Assembly: GCA_964537955.1 (NCBI GenBank)
Contig: CAZICY010000005.1
Location: 4,689-68,688 of the forward strand
DNA length: 64,000 nucleotides
Direction of reading: 5' to 3'
From: Mxb001 sp964537955
GTDB taxonomy: Bacteria > Actinomycetota > Actinomycetes > S36-B12
Position numbers and translations under genes: made by a program. The notes under the pieces were generated by a model. The model saw only the letters and a list, made by a program, of their open reading frames with translations, did no database searches and was not told where the DNA came from. Below, piece by piece: positions 34,301-44,373 of this stretch (positions within the stretch are counted from its first letter, which is position 1; each line of letters starts with the position of its first letter).

Positions 34301-35149
34301 TTGGCGCGCGCCAGAGGTGTCGCCCTTGTCGCGATCACGGCAAACGTCAATGGGATCCGTGCGGCCGCCCGTCGCGGTGGTCTCGCGTGGCTGGCCCAGG
34401 CGAAGGCCGACGTCATCTGCCTGCAGGAGGTGCGGGCGACCCATGAGCAACTCCACGAGCAGATCGCAGAGAGCGCTCTGGCGGGCATGCACGTGTCGCA
34501 CAGCGCCTCCGAGAGCCTGGGGCGCAACGGCGTAGCGGTGCTGAGCCGGGCGCAGCCCGCTGCCGTGCGCGAGGGCCTGGGCGTGCCTGAGTTCGCGCGG
34601 CAGGGCCGCTGGATCGAGGTGGACCTCGTCACGTCCCTGGGGCCGCTCACGGTGGTCTCGGCGTACGTGCACACCGGAGAGGCGCAGACGCCCAAGCAGG
34701 ACGAGAAGTTCCGCTTCCTTGACGCGATGGATCGCAGGCTCGCAGCCCTGCGCCGGCGTGCGTCCCGTCGGAAAGGGCACGTCCTGGTGACGGGGGACTT
34801 CAATGTCGCGCACGCCGAGGTCGACATCAAGAACTGGAAGGGCAATCGCGATAAAGCGGGATTCCTTCCCGAAGAGCGCGCCTATCTCGACAGGTGGCTC
34901 GGACCTCCCGACGGTCCGCCCGGACCGTGGCGCGACCTCGGCCGCGCGCTCGGCGGCCCCGGGCCCGGGCCCTACACCTGGTGGTCCTGGCGAGGGCGCG
35001 GCTTCGACACCGATGGCGGGTGGCGCATCGACTACCAGATCGCGACGCCCGACCTTGCGGCTCGCGCTCGTGAGGCGGTCGTCGGCAAAGCGCCCGCCTA
35101 TGCGCAGCGCTGGAGCGACCACGCACCGCTCACTGTCACCTTCGGCTGA
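34301..35149 (+). CDS. xth: exodeoxyribonuclease III/AP endonuclease
   Basis: Base excision repair nuclease of the EEP fold, 282 residues. NVNGIRAA (Asn ligand), CLQEVRA (Glu, metal), VSAYVHTGEA, TGDFNVAHAEVD (catalytic Asp/Asn), WRIDYQIATP and WSDHAPLTV (His) are all present. The only in-frame start is TTG 34301, three bases after the icd stop; no good ribosome site is visible, so translation may depend on icd. Typical XthA length. Confidence 0.93.
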   Translation: MARARGVALVAITANVNGIRAAARRGGLAWLAQAKADVICLQEVRATHEQLHEQIAESALAGMHVSHSASESLGRNGVAVLSRAQPAAVREGLGVPEFARQGRWIEVDLVTSLGPLTVVSAYVHTGEAQTPKQDEKFRFLDAMDRRLAALRRRASRRKGHVLVTGDFNVAHAEVDIKNWKGNRDKAGFLPEERAYLDRWLGPPDGPPGPWRDLGRALGGPGPGPYTWWSWRGRGFDTDGGWRIDYQIATPDLAARAREAVVGKAPAYAQRWSDHAPLTVTFG

Positions 35150-35157
35150 GCACCCCG

Positions 35158-35163
35158 TATCCT
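35158..35163 (+). promoter_or_regulatory. -10 box TATCCT before the CBS/HlyC gene
   Basis: TATCCT, then 7 nt (CTAGCGG), then GTG 35171; one base longer than the usual spacer. Confidence 0.5.
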
Positions 35164-35170
35164 CTAGCGG

Positions 35171-36472
35171 GTGAGCGACATCTGGGTCAACATCGCGTTG
35201 GTCCTGTTCTTCATCCTCCTGGGCAGCTTCTTCGCTGCGGCCGAGATCGCGCTCGTCTCGCTTCGCGAGAGCCAGGTCGAGCGCCTGTCCCAGCGTGGTC
35301 GTCGCGGCCGCACCCTAGCCCTCCTCGTACGCGACCCCAACCGCTTCCTCGCGGCCGTCCAGGTGGGCGTCACCCTCGCCGGCTTCATCTCCGCCGGCTT
35401 CGGTGCCTCGCAGATCGCTCCGGCGCTCGCTCCCGTGCTCGAGTCCTGGGGGCTCTCCGAGGGCTGGGCATCGGCCCTGTCCTTCATCGGCGTCACCCTC
35501 GTCATCGCGTACATCTCGCTCGTCATCGGTGAGCTGGTGCCCAAGCGCATCGCGCTTCAGCGTGCCGAGTCCACCGCACTCATCCTCGCGGGCCCCGTGG
35601 AGCTCCTTGCCCGCATCACGCGCCCCTTCATCTGGCTGCTCTCGGTGTCGACCAACGCCCTGGTCCGCCTGCTGGGTGGCGACCCGCACTCGGCCAAGGA
35701 GCAGATCACGGGCGAGGAACTGCGCGACATCGTGGCTGCCACCGAGGAACTCACTGCCGAGGAGCGTGCGCTCATCGACGATGTCTTCGATGCCGGTGAC
35801 CGGGAGCTGCGCGAGGTGATGCTCCCTCGGACAGAGGTCGCCTTCCTCGATGCCGGCACGCCGGTGGGCGAGGCGATCCTCCAGGTCTCCGATGCGCCTC
35901 ACTCCCGCTACCCGGTCATCCGCGGCTCCGCCGACGACGTCGTGGGCGTCGTCCATATCCGCGATCTGCTCACGCCTGATGCGGATCGCTCCACGCGCCG
36001 GGTGGGCGACCTCGCCCGCGAGACGGCCTTCTTCCCGGGCACCAAGCAGGTGATCCCGGCCCTCACCGAGATGAGGCGACTGCGCCAGCACCTGGCGATC
36101 GTCGTCGACGAGTACGGCGGCACCGCGGGAATCGTCACCCTCGAGGACCTGGTGGAGGAACTCGTCGGAGACATCCGCGACGAGTACGACACGGAGGCAT
36201 CCGGGCCGCGCACCGACGTCGACGGCCTGCTCAATCTCGAGGACTTCACCGATGAGACAGGGGTCGAGCTGCCCGAAGGGCCCTACGAGACCGTGGCCGG
36301 ATTCGTCGTGTCTCAGCTCGGCGAGCTCCCGACCGTGGGCGCCACCGTCCAGGTCGACGGCCACCTGCTCACGGTGACCGAACTCGATGGGCGGCGCGTG
36401 GCCCGCATCAGCGTGACGGCACTGGCGGCCGGACCCGGCACGGCGGGCGACGAGGACTCGCTGCCAGAATGA
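35171..36472 (+). CDS. CNNM/CorC-type membrane protein with CBS domains
   Basis: 433 residues often annotated hemolysin-related: a DUF21 membrane domain with three or four helices (residues 4-170), a CBS pair (about 205-330, HSRYPVI and VDEYGGTAGIVTLEDL) and a C-terminal CorC_HlyC FAD-like domain (345-425). Relatives export Mg2+ or cobalt or regulate transport; haemolysis is not supported. GTG start. Confidence 0.88.
   Translation: MSDIWVNIALVLFFILLGSFFAAAEIALVSLRESQVERLSQRGRRGRTLALLVRDPNRFLAAVQVGVTLAGFISAGFGASQIAPALAPVLESWGLSEGWASALSFIGVTLVIAYISLVIGELVPKRIALQRAESTALILAGPVELLARITRPFIWLLSVSTNALVRLLGGDPHSAKEQITGEELRDIVAATEELTAEERALIDDVFDAGDRELREVMLPRTEVAFLDAGTPVGEAILQVSDAPHSRYPVIRGSADDVVGVVHIRDLLTPDADRSTRRVGDLARETAFFPGTKQVIPALTEMRRLRQHLAIVVDEYGGTAGIVTLEDLVEELVGDIRDEYDTEASGPRTDVDGLLNLEDFTDETGVELPEGPYETVAGFVVSQLGELPTVGATVQVDGHLLTVTELDGRRVARISVTALAAGPGTAGDEDSLPE
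36465..36470 (+). promoter_or_regulatory. possible -10 box CAGAAT before trpS
   Basis: CAGAAT, then 6 nt (GACGCC), then the ATG at 36477; first base deviates from TANNNT. It overlaps the end of the upstream gene, and trpS could alternatively be co-transcribed. Confidence 0.4.
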
Positions 36473-36476
36473 CGCC

Positions 36477-37499
36477 ATGCCGGAGATCCCCGTCCACGTC
36501 CCCCCGCGCGTGCTCTCCGGCATCCAGCCGACGGCTGATTCCTTCCAGATCGGCAACTATCTCGGAGCCTTGCGCCACTGGGTGAACCTGCAGGAGACCC
36601 ACGACGCCTTCTACTGCGTCGTCGACCAGCACGCCATCACCGTCGAGCACGACCCGCAGGTGCTGCGCCAGCGGACCCTCCTGTCCTTCGCGCAGTTGCT
36701 CGCCGTCGGGCTCGACCCGACGCGATCGACCGTCTTCGTCCAGAGCCACGTGCCCGAGCACGCCCAGCTCGCCTGGATCCTGGAGTGCCTCACGGGATTC
36801 GGCGAGGCCTCCCGCATGACGCAGTTCAAGGACAAGTCGCAGCGCGAGGGGGCGGAGCGTGCCACGGTCGGGCTCTTCACGTATCCCGTCCTCCAAGCGG
36901 CCGACATCCTCATCTACCAGGCATCGGGAGTCCCGGTGGGTGAGGACCAGCGGCAGCACCTCGAGCTCACCCGCGATCTCGCACAGCGCTTCAACGCGAC
37001 ATACGGACCCACGCTGGTCGTGCCCGAGCCGCTGATCGTCAAGGACACGGCCAAGGTGCTCGACCTCGCCGATCCGACCGCCAAGATGAGCAAGTCCTCG
37101 CCCACGGGCTGCGTCTTCCTCCTCGATGACCCGAAGGTGACGCGCAAGAAGGTGATGTCCGCGGTGACGGATTCCGATCGGGACATCCGCTACGACCCCG
37201 AGGGCAAGCCCGGTGTCTCCAATCTGCTCACGCTCCTCGGCGCGCTCGACGGGCGCTCCGTCGAGGAGGTGGCAGCCTCCTACGACGGGCGCGGCTACGG
37301 CGACCTCAAGAAGGACGTCGCGGATGTCGTCGTCGACTTCTGCACGGGATTCCGCGCCCAGGTCGACGAGCTCATGTCCGACCCCGCGGAACTCAGTCGG
37401 CTGGTGCGCCTCGGTGCCGACCGCGCGCGCGCAGCGGCGACGCCCACCCTCGCTGCCGTCTACGACCGCGTGGGCTTCGCGCCACTCCCCGCGCCATGA
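36477..37499 (+). CDS. trpS: tryptophanyl-tRNA synthetase
   Basis: Charges tRNA-Trp, 340 residues, class Ic. TADSFQIGNYLGAL carries the HIGH-equivalent near residue 20, and AKMSKSSP is the KMSKS loop near 203. Full length. Its stop overlaps the next start (ATGA). Confidence 0.97.
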   Translation: MPEIPVHVPPRVLSGIQPTADSFQIGNYLGALRHWVNLQETHDAFYCVVDQHAITVEHDPQVLRQRTLLSFAQLLAVGLDPTRSTVFVQSHVPEHAQLAWILECLTGFGEASRMTQFKDKSQREGAERATVGLFTYPVLQAADILIYQASGVPVGEDQRQHLELTRDLAQRFNATYGPTLVVPEPLIVKDTAKVLDLADPTAKMSKSSPTGCVFLLDDPKVTRKKVMSAVTDSDRDIRYDPEGKPGVSNLLTLLGALDGRSVEEVAASYDGRGYGDLKKDVADVVVDFCTGFRAQVDELMSDPAELSRLVRLGADRARAAATPTLAAVYDRVGFAPLPAP

Positions 37500-38005
37500 T
37501 CACGGTCGGCGTCGTCATCGACGTCCCCGAGCCGCATGCCTCCCGCATCCGCGAGGCCCGGCGGGCCTGGGATGACCCGGAGGCCGACGAGGTGCCCCCG
37601 CACGTGACCATCGTGGCCCCGGTCTCGGTGGATCCGGAGGAGATCCCGGTCCTGGAGCAGCATCTCGAGCAGGCCGTCCTGGGATGCTCCCCCTTCCGCA
37701 TGCGGCTGCGTGGCACGGGCACCTTCCGCCCGGTGAGCCCGGTGGTCTTCCTGGCGGTCGCCGAGGGCATTCCGGGGTGCGAAGAGCTGGAGCGACGGGT
37801 GCGGTGCGGCCCCTGGGCGGTGGACCTGCGCTTCCCCTACCACCCGCACGTCACCGTCGCCTTCGGCCTCGCCGATGAGTCCTTGGACCAGGCCTTCGAC
37901 GCACTCGCCCACTTCGAGGCGGAGTTCTCCGTCGAGGCGATCCGGCTCTACGAACTCGGTGCCGAGGGCTGGCAGGGACGGGTGTCCTACCCGCTGCGGG
38001 GCTGA
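37496..38005 (+). CDS. 2'-5' RNA ligase/phosphoesterase family protein
   Basis: 169 residues with the two HxT motifs of the 2H phosphoesterase superfamily, His36-Thr38 (PHVTIV) and His118-Thr120 (PHVTVAFG). Members cleave or join 2',3'-cyclic phosphates or 2'-5' linkages in RNA. Substrate unknown. Translational coupling to trpS invites a tRNA-related role, which is inference only. Confidence 0.85.
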   Translation: MITVGVVIDVPEPHASRIREARRAWDDPEADEVPPHVTIVAPVSVDPEEIPVLEQHLEQAVLGCSPFRMRLRGTGTFRPVSPVVFLAVAEGIPGCEELERRVRCGPWAVDLRFPYHPHVTVAFGLADESLDQAFDALAHFEAEFSVEAIRLYELGAEGWQGRVSYPLRG

Positions 38006-38047
38006 GCGCAGGCCAGCCCGACAGAGGCGACTGGGCCGACTCGCCGG

Positions 38048-39283
38048 TCAACTGCGCGCGTAGTCGCGCTCGACCTCGTCCTCGTCCTGCTGCTCCAGGC
38101 GCGCTCGGCGTCCGCCGCTGCGCGGAGCGGGGCCGCGCAGGCTGCGCAGGCCGAGCACGATGAGCACCAGCCCCACCACCATGGCTCCGACGAGGGTCCA
38201 CACCCATCCCCAGTTCGTCCCCGTCGACTCGGCTGCGGGCGTGGCCTCGGCCGCCTCTGCCGCAGCGGCTGTCGCGGCGTCCTCGGCGACCGACCCTCCC
38301 GCACTTTGCGCTGCGTTGTCGCCTGCGCTCGGCTCGGTCACGTCGACGGGATCCACCAGGTAGCCGACGGGCTCCACGGCGTCGATGTTGGCGAAGCCCC
38401 AGTCGAGCAGGGCCGACGCGGACGGGTAGATCTCGCCCTCGATGTTGAGCAGGGTGACCACCAGGCTCGTCCCGCCGCGCTCGGCCGCTCCGACGAAGGT
38501 GCGCCCAGCCTCGGTGGTCCAGCCGGTCTTGACCCCGATGGCGCCCTCATAGCCTTGGATGAAGAGGGGGTTCTGGGTGGCGATCGGCATGGTGGGGCGC
38601 GGATCACCCGGCTGTTCGGGCATGTAGCCGGGGAAGTCCTCGACCACCCGGGTGGTGACGTACTCGAAGAAGTCCGGTCGTGCAAGGCCCTCGCGTGCGA
38701 TGAGAGCCAGGTCGTACGCCGAGCTCAGCTGTCCCTCGGCCGGGAGTCCGCTCGGGTTCTTGGCAACCGTGTCGTAGGCCTGGAGTCGCTGCGCTTCCTC
38801 GTTCATCTGCGCGACGGTGAGCTCGAGGCCGCCGTTGGCGCGGGCGAGGGCGGAAGCGCAGTCATTGCCGCTTTGCATGATGAGACACAGGAAGAGCTCG
38901 CGGACGGTGTAGGTCGCCTCCTCGACGAGGCCCACGCGGCTGCCCTCCACGGCGACGTCGTCGTAAACGGTGGTGTAGACGAGGTCGGGGTCCATGCGCT
39001 GGGCGAGCGCGAGCACGGTGAGGGCCTTCAGGACCGACGCGGGCGGGCGCTGCACGTGAGGGCCCTTCGCGGCCAGGATGGCGCCGCTGTCGAGGTCGGC
39101 CAGGACCCAGGCGGTCACGGGCACGTCCGGCAGGGGATCCGCCGCAGGGCCGGGGTCGACGATCACGTCGCTGCCGGTGAGGAGGGGACCCCCGATGGGC
39201 TCCGCGTGCGCGCTGGGGGCCGCGAGGAGGACCGCGCCCGCGGCCAGGGCGGCGGCGAGGGCCGGGGCGAGGAAGCGGCGCAT
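38048..39283 (-). CDS. dacC: D-alanyl-D-alanine carboxypeptidase (low-mass PBP)
   Basis: Trims the terminal D-Ala of peptidoglycan stem peptides outside the membrane. 411 residues: signal peptide 1-27, transpeptidase domain with the SxxK tetrad S83-V-L-K86, SGN (138-140) and K252-T-G, a Pro/Ala-rich linker, a transmembrane helix (about 358-382) and a basic tail. The symbol within the family is uncertain. TAGTCT lies 9 nt upstream of the ATG on this strand, so its message probably starts at or very near the start codon. Confidence 0.9.
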   Translation of the reverse strand: MRRFLAPALAAALAAGAVLLAAPSAHAEPIGGPLLTGSDVIVDPGPAADPLPDVPVTAWVLADLDSGAILAAKGPHVQRPPASVLKALTVLALAQRMDPDLVYTTVYDDVAVEGSRVGLVEEATYTVRELFLCLIMQSGNDCASALARANGGLELTVAQMNEEAQRLQAYDTVAKNPSGLPAEGQLSSAYDLALIAREGLARPDFFEYVTTRVVEDFPGYMPEQPGDPRPTMPIATQNPLFIQGYEGAIGVKTGWTTEAGRTFVGAAERGGTSLVVTLLNIEGEIYPSASALLDWGFANIDAVEPVGYLVDPVDVTEPSAGDNAAQSAGGSVAEDAATAAAAEAAEATPAAESTGTNWGWVWTLVGAMVVGLVLIVLGLRSLRGPAPRSGGRRARLEQQDEDEVERDYARS

Positions 39284-39306
39284 GGTGCGACCAGACTAAC
39301 GAGCCG

Positions 39307-39343
39307 GGGCGCCGGGACGCCCGATCAGCGCGGCGTGGCGCCC
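39307..39343 (-). terminator. possible terminator after sdhB
   Basis: GGGCGCC (39307-39313) and GGCGCCC (39337-39343) can pair, with further GC-rich pairing inside the 23-nt loop, 5 bp past the sdhB stop. Weak evidence in such GC-rich DNA. Confidence 0.4.
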
Positions 39344-39347
39344 GGGG

Positions 39348-40096
39348 TCAGACGCGACGGAAGATCAGGGCCCGCTTGACCTGCTGGATCGCCTTGGTGA
39401 CCTCGATCCCGCGAGGGCAGGCGTCGGTGCAGTTGAAGGTCGTCCGGCACCGCCAGACGCCCTCCTTCTCGTTGAGGATCTCCAGGCGCGTTTCGGTGCC
39501 GGCATCACGCGAGTCGAAGATGAAGCGGTGGGCCGCGACGATCGCGGCGGGGCCGAAGTACTGCTCATCTGTCCAGAAGACGGGGCACGAGGTGGTGCAC
39601 GCGGCGCACAGGATGCACTTGGTCGTGTCGTCGAAGACGGCCCGGTCCTCGGCCGACTGCAGGCGCTCCCTGGTGGGCTCATGACCGTCGGTGATGAGGA
39701 AGGGCTTCACCGACCGGTAGGCGGCGAAGAACGGCTCCATGTCGACGACGAGGTCCTTCTCCAGCGGCAGGCCCTTGATGGCCTCGACGGTGATGTCTCC
39801 CGTGCCGAGGTCCTTGATGAGCGTCTTGCAGGCGAGACGATTGCGGCCGTTGATGCGCATGGCGTCAGAGCCGCAGATGCCATGGCCGCACGAGCGACGG
39901 AAGGTGAGGGTGCCGTCCTGCTCGCCCTTGATCTTCATGAGCGCGTCGAGGACACGGTCGGTGGGGTACGCCGAGACGACGAACTCCTCCCAGTGCGGCT
40001 CGTCATCGACCTCGGGGATGAAGCGCCGGATCTTGAAGGTGACGTCGCGAGGCTCGATGCGTGCGGGAGCCTCGGCAGTCTCGAGGGTGGCAGTCA

Positions 40097-40097
<1 letters not shown>
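39348..40097 (-). CDS. sdhB: succinate dehydrogenase iron-sulfur subunit
   Basis: 249 residues carrying electrons from SdhA to the membrane quinone. [2Fe-2S] ligands in RSCGHGICGSD plus a later Cys near 85, and the [4Fe-4S]/[3Fe-4S] ligands in CILCAACTTSCP and CRTTFNCTDACPRG. The ATG overlaps the sdhA stop by one base (TGATG). Last gene of sdhCDAB. Confidence 0.97.
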
Positions 40098-41851
<1,754 letters not shown>

Positions 41852-41859
41852 GGGTGCTC

Positions 41860-42267
41860 CTAGCCGATGGTCGGGTCGAAGGTGAAGATGACGAGCGTCC
41901 CGAGGAGGATGATGAAGGCCGAGGAGACGTAGAGGAGCATCTTGAGCCAGAAGCGGGTCTGGTTGCGCTCCGCGTAGTCATTGATGATCGTGCGCAGTCC
42001 GTTGGTGCCGTGCAGCATGGCGAGCCAGAGCATGGCGAGGTCCCAGACCTGCCAGAAGGGGCTGGCCCACCGGCCTGCTACGAACGCGAAGTTGATGCGC
42101 TGCACGCCGCCGTCGAGGATGTTCATGATGAACAGGTGGCCCAGGACCAGGAAGACGAGCACGACGCCCGACACGCGCATGAAGAGCCAGGCATAGAGCT
42201 CGAAGTTGCTCCGCTGGCGGTTGCGCGCGCCGGTGGAGAGGGCCATCGAGCGGTCTGCGAGGCTCAT
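41860..42267 (-). CDS. sdhD: succinate dehydrogenase membrane subunit SdhD
   Basis: 135 residues with three helices: ELYAWLFMRVSGVVLVFLVLGH carries the family Arg and the haem-ligand candidate His, followed by AMLHGTNGLRTIINDYAER and a final hydrophobic helix. Anchors SdhAB and forms the quinone site. Start overlaps the sdhC stop by ATGA. Confidence 0.9.
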   Translation of the reverse strand: MSLADRSMALSTGARNRQRSNFELYAWLFMRVSGVVLVFLVLGHLFIMNILDGGVQRINFAFVAGRWASPFWQVWDLAMLWLAMLHGTNGLRTIINDYAERNQTRFWLKMLLYVSSAFIILLGTLVIFTFDPTIG

Positions 42268-42659
42268 GGCGTCGCCCCGAACATCGCCTCGACCGTGTGG
42301 CGCATCATGTAGAAGGTGCCGGGGATCATCACGACCACCCAGACGCCCACGACGCCCCAGAGCATCTGCTTCTGGTAGCGGGGTCCCCGCGCCCAGAAGT
42401 CCACGGCGATGACCCGCAGGCCGTTGAGCGCGTGGTAGAGCACCGCTCCGACCAGTCCCACCTCGAGGAGGTTGACGATCGGGGTCTTGTACGTCGCGAT
42501 GACGATGTCGTAGGCCTCAGGCGAGACGCGGACGAGGGCTGTGTCGACGACGTGCACGTAGAGGAAGAAGAAGACCGCGATGCCCGTGATGCGCTGGGCC
42601 ACCCACGACCACATGCCCTGGCCGCCCCGATAGAGGGTGCCCACGGGCGCGATGGCCAT
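42264..42659 (-). CDS. sdhC: succinate dehydrogenase cytochrome b subunit SdhC
   Basis: 131 residues: MWSWVAQRITGIAVFFFLYVHVVDTALV (Ser, Arg and haem-ligand His of the family) and LYHALNGLRVIAVDF, plus a third helix. The ATG at 42659 is preceded by GAGAGGAGT with 4 nt spacing; the frame is open upstream but not family-like. First gene of the operon. Confidence 0.92.
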   Translation of the reverse strand: MAIAPVGTLYRGGQGMWSWVAQRITGIAVFFFLYVHVVDTALVRVSPEAYDIVIATYKTPIVNLLEVGLVGAVLYHALNGLRVIAVDFWARGPRYQKQMLWGVVGVWVVVMIPGTFYMMRHTVEAMFGATP

Positions 42660-42711
42660 GGTGACTCCTCTCGCGAGATGCGGTGACGGCACGGCTGCCG
42701 CGGTCCTTGCC

Positions 42712-42717
42712 ATCGTA
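42712..42717 (-). promoter_or_regulatory. -10 box TACGAT of sdhCDAB
   Basis: On the minus strand TACGAT predicts transcription from about 42705 and a 46-nt leader. Just upstream CGGGAA-GGGG-TTCCCG (42721-42736) is a perfect inverted repeat with 6-bp arms. Confidence 0.5.
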
Positions 42718-42745
42718 GTGCGGGAAGGGGTTCCCGGCAGGGCGG

Positions 42746-42761
42746 GGTGAGCCGGGTCACA
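42746..42761. promoter_or_regulatory. CRP/GlxR-like box between sdhC and the mutase gene
   Basis: GGTGA-N6-TCACA, one mismatch from TGTGA-N6-TCACA. Its centre is 43.5 bp before the mutase ATG at 42797 (which is probably its transcription start) and about 48 bp before the predicted sdh start point. GlxR directly controls sdhCAB in Corynebacterium; here the regulator itself is inferred. Confidence 0.5.
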
Positions 42762-42784
42762 GGCCTCCCGGACGGGGGGCGTCC

Positions 42785-42790
42785 TAGTCT
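42785..42790 (+). promoter_or_regulatory. -10 box TAGTCT, leaderless promoter of the mutase-mtnA operon
   Basis: TAGTCT, then 6 nt (GACCGC), then the ATG at 42797. Confidence 0.6.
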
Positions 42791-42796
42791 GACCGC

Positions 42797-44371
42797 ATGA
42801 CGACGGAGTCCGGATTGCCCTTCGCCCCGGTCTACGGGCCGGCGGACCTGGCGGGGTGGGACCCCGCCGAGGAGTTGGGCGATCCCGGTGCCTTCCCCTA
42901 CACCCGGGGCGTCTACCCCACGATGTACACCGGGCGCCCCTGGACGATGCGCCAGTACGCCGGATTCGGGACCGCGGCGGAGTCCAACGAGCGCTACCGC
43001 CAGCTCCTCGCGGCGGGCACGACGGGCCTGTCGGTGGCCTTCGACCTGCCCACCCAGATGGGCTACGACTCCGACGCACCCATCGCCCGAGGCGAGGTCG
43101 GCAAGGTCGGAGTCGCCATCGACACCATCGACGACATGCGCCTGCTCTTCGACGGCATCCCGCTGGACAAGGTCTCGACGTCGATGACGATCAACTCCCC
43201 GGCGGCGATCCTGCTCCTGCTCTACCAGCTCGTCGCCGAGGAGCAGGGGGTCCCAGGATCGGCGCTCAACGGCACCATCCAGAACGACGTGCTCAAGGAG
43301 TACATCGCGCGAGGCACCTATATCTACCCGCCCGCACAGTCGCTCAGGCTCATCACCGACATCTTCTCCTACTGCCGCGAGGAGATCCCGCGATGGAACA
43401 CCATCTCCATCTCGGGTTATCACATGGCGGAGGCCGGGGCCACTCCCGTGCAGGAGATCGCTTTCACCCTCGCCGACGGCATCGAGTACGTCCGGGCTGC
43501 TCTCGCGTCCGGCCAGGACATCGATGAGTTCGCGCCTCGGCTCGCCTTCTTCTTCGTCGCTCGCACCACCCTGCTGGAGGAGATCGCGAAATTCCGAGCT
43601 GCCCGGCGCATCTGGGCGCGGATCATGCGCGACGAGTTCGGGGCGAAGGACCCCAAGTCCTTGATGCTGCGCTTCCACACCCAGACGGCTGGAGTCCAGC
43701 TCACGGCCCAGCAGCCCGAGGTCAATCTCGTCCGCGTCGCGATCCAGGCGCTCGGCGCGGTCCTCGGCGGCACGCAGTCACTGCACACCAATTCCTTTGA
43801 CGAGGCCATCGCCCTGCCCACGGAGAAGGCTGCCCGCCTCGCCCTGCGCACGCAGCAGGTCCTCGCCTACGAGTCGGACGTCACGCAGACGGTCGACCCC
43901 TTCGCCGGCTCGTACGCCATCGAGTCGCTCACCGACGAGATGGAGTCGGCGGTCCTGGCGCTCATGGCTCAGGTGGAGGAGCTCGGGGGAGCCGTGGCAG
44001 CCATCGAGAAGGGCTTCCAGAAGGCGGAGATCGAGAGGTCCGCCTACGCCTTCGCGCAGGAGATCGACGCGGGCGAGCGCGTGGTCGTCGGCGTCAATCG
44101 CTTCACGGTGCAGGAGGAGGAGCCCTACGAGCCGCTGCGCGTGGATCCCACCATCGAGGCGGAGCAGCGTGCTCGGCTCGAGCGTGTCCGCGCCGAGCGT
44201 GATCAGGCCGCCGTCGATGCCGCGCTCGAGCGCGTGCGGTCGGCGGCCGCGGGCACCGACAATCTCCTCTACCCCATGCGCGAGGCCCTGCGGGCGCGAG
44301 CGACCGTGGGCGAGGTCAGCGATGCCCTCCGCGATGTCTGGGGCATCTACACGCCGACGGATGCCTTCTGA
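42797..44371 (+). CDS. acyl-CoA mutase large subunit (methylmalonyl-CoA type)
   Basis: 524 residues, the barrel subunit of a B12-dependent carbon-skeleton mutase without its own B12 domain. Tyr54 in RQYAGF and Arg172 in ARGTYIYPP match the CoA-carboxylate residues of methylmalonyl-CoA mutase (Tyr89, Arg207 in Propionibacterium), where isobutyryl-CoA mutases have Phe and Gln; His209 in SGYH is the catalytic His. The RFHTQTAG segment is shared with IcmA. Conversion of methylmalonyl-CoA to succinyl-CoA is the best guess. The likely B12 partner is encoded at 22550. The gene is followed 2 nt later by mtnA, an odd pairing. Confidence 0.88.
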   Translation: MTTESGLPFAPVYGPADLAGWDPAEELGDPGAFPYTRGVYPTMYTGRPWTMRQYAGFGTAAESNERYRQLLAAGTTGLSVAFDLPTQMGYDSDAPIARGEVGKVGVAIDTIDDMRLLFDGIPLDKVSTSMTINSPAAILLLLYQLVAEEQGVPGSALNGTIQNDVLKEYIARGTYIYPPAQSLRLITDIFSYCREEIPRWNTISISGYHMAEAGATPVQEIAFTLADGIEYVRAALASGQDIDEFAPRLAFFFVARTTLLEEIAKFRAARRIWARIMRDEFGAKDPKSLMLRFHTQTAGVQLTAQQPEVNLVRVAIQALGAVLGGTQSLHTNSFDEAIALPTEKAARLALRTQQVLAYESDVTQTVDPFAGSYAIESLTDEMESAVLALMAQVEELGGAVAAIEKGFQKAEIERSAYAFAQEIDAGERVVVGVNRFTVQEEEPYEPLRVDPTIEAEQRARLERVRAERDQAAVDAALERVRSAAAGTDNLLYPMREALRARATVGEVSDALRDVWGIYTPTDAF

Positions 44372-44373
44372 TC

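Noticed and set aside
33059..35122. A 687-codon minus-strand open frame
   Set aside because: Antisense to icd and xth; same composition artefact, no family motif, no promoter.
35171..36472. Haemolysin annotation
   Set aside because: DUF21-CBS-CorC proteins are ion-transport-related; no toxin feature is present.
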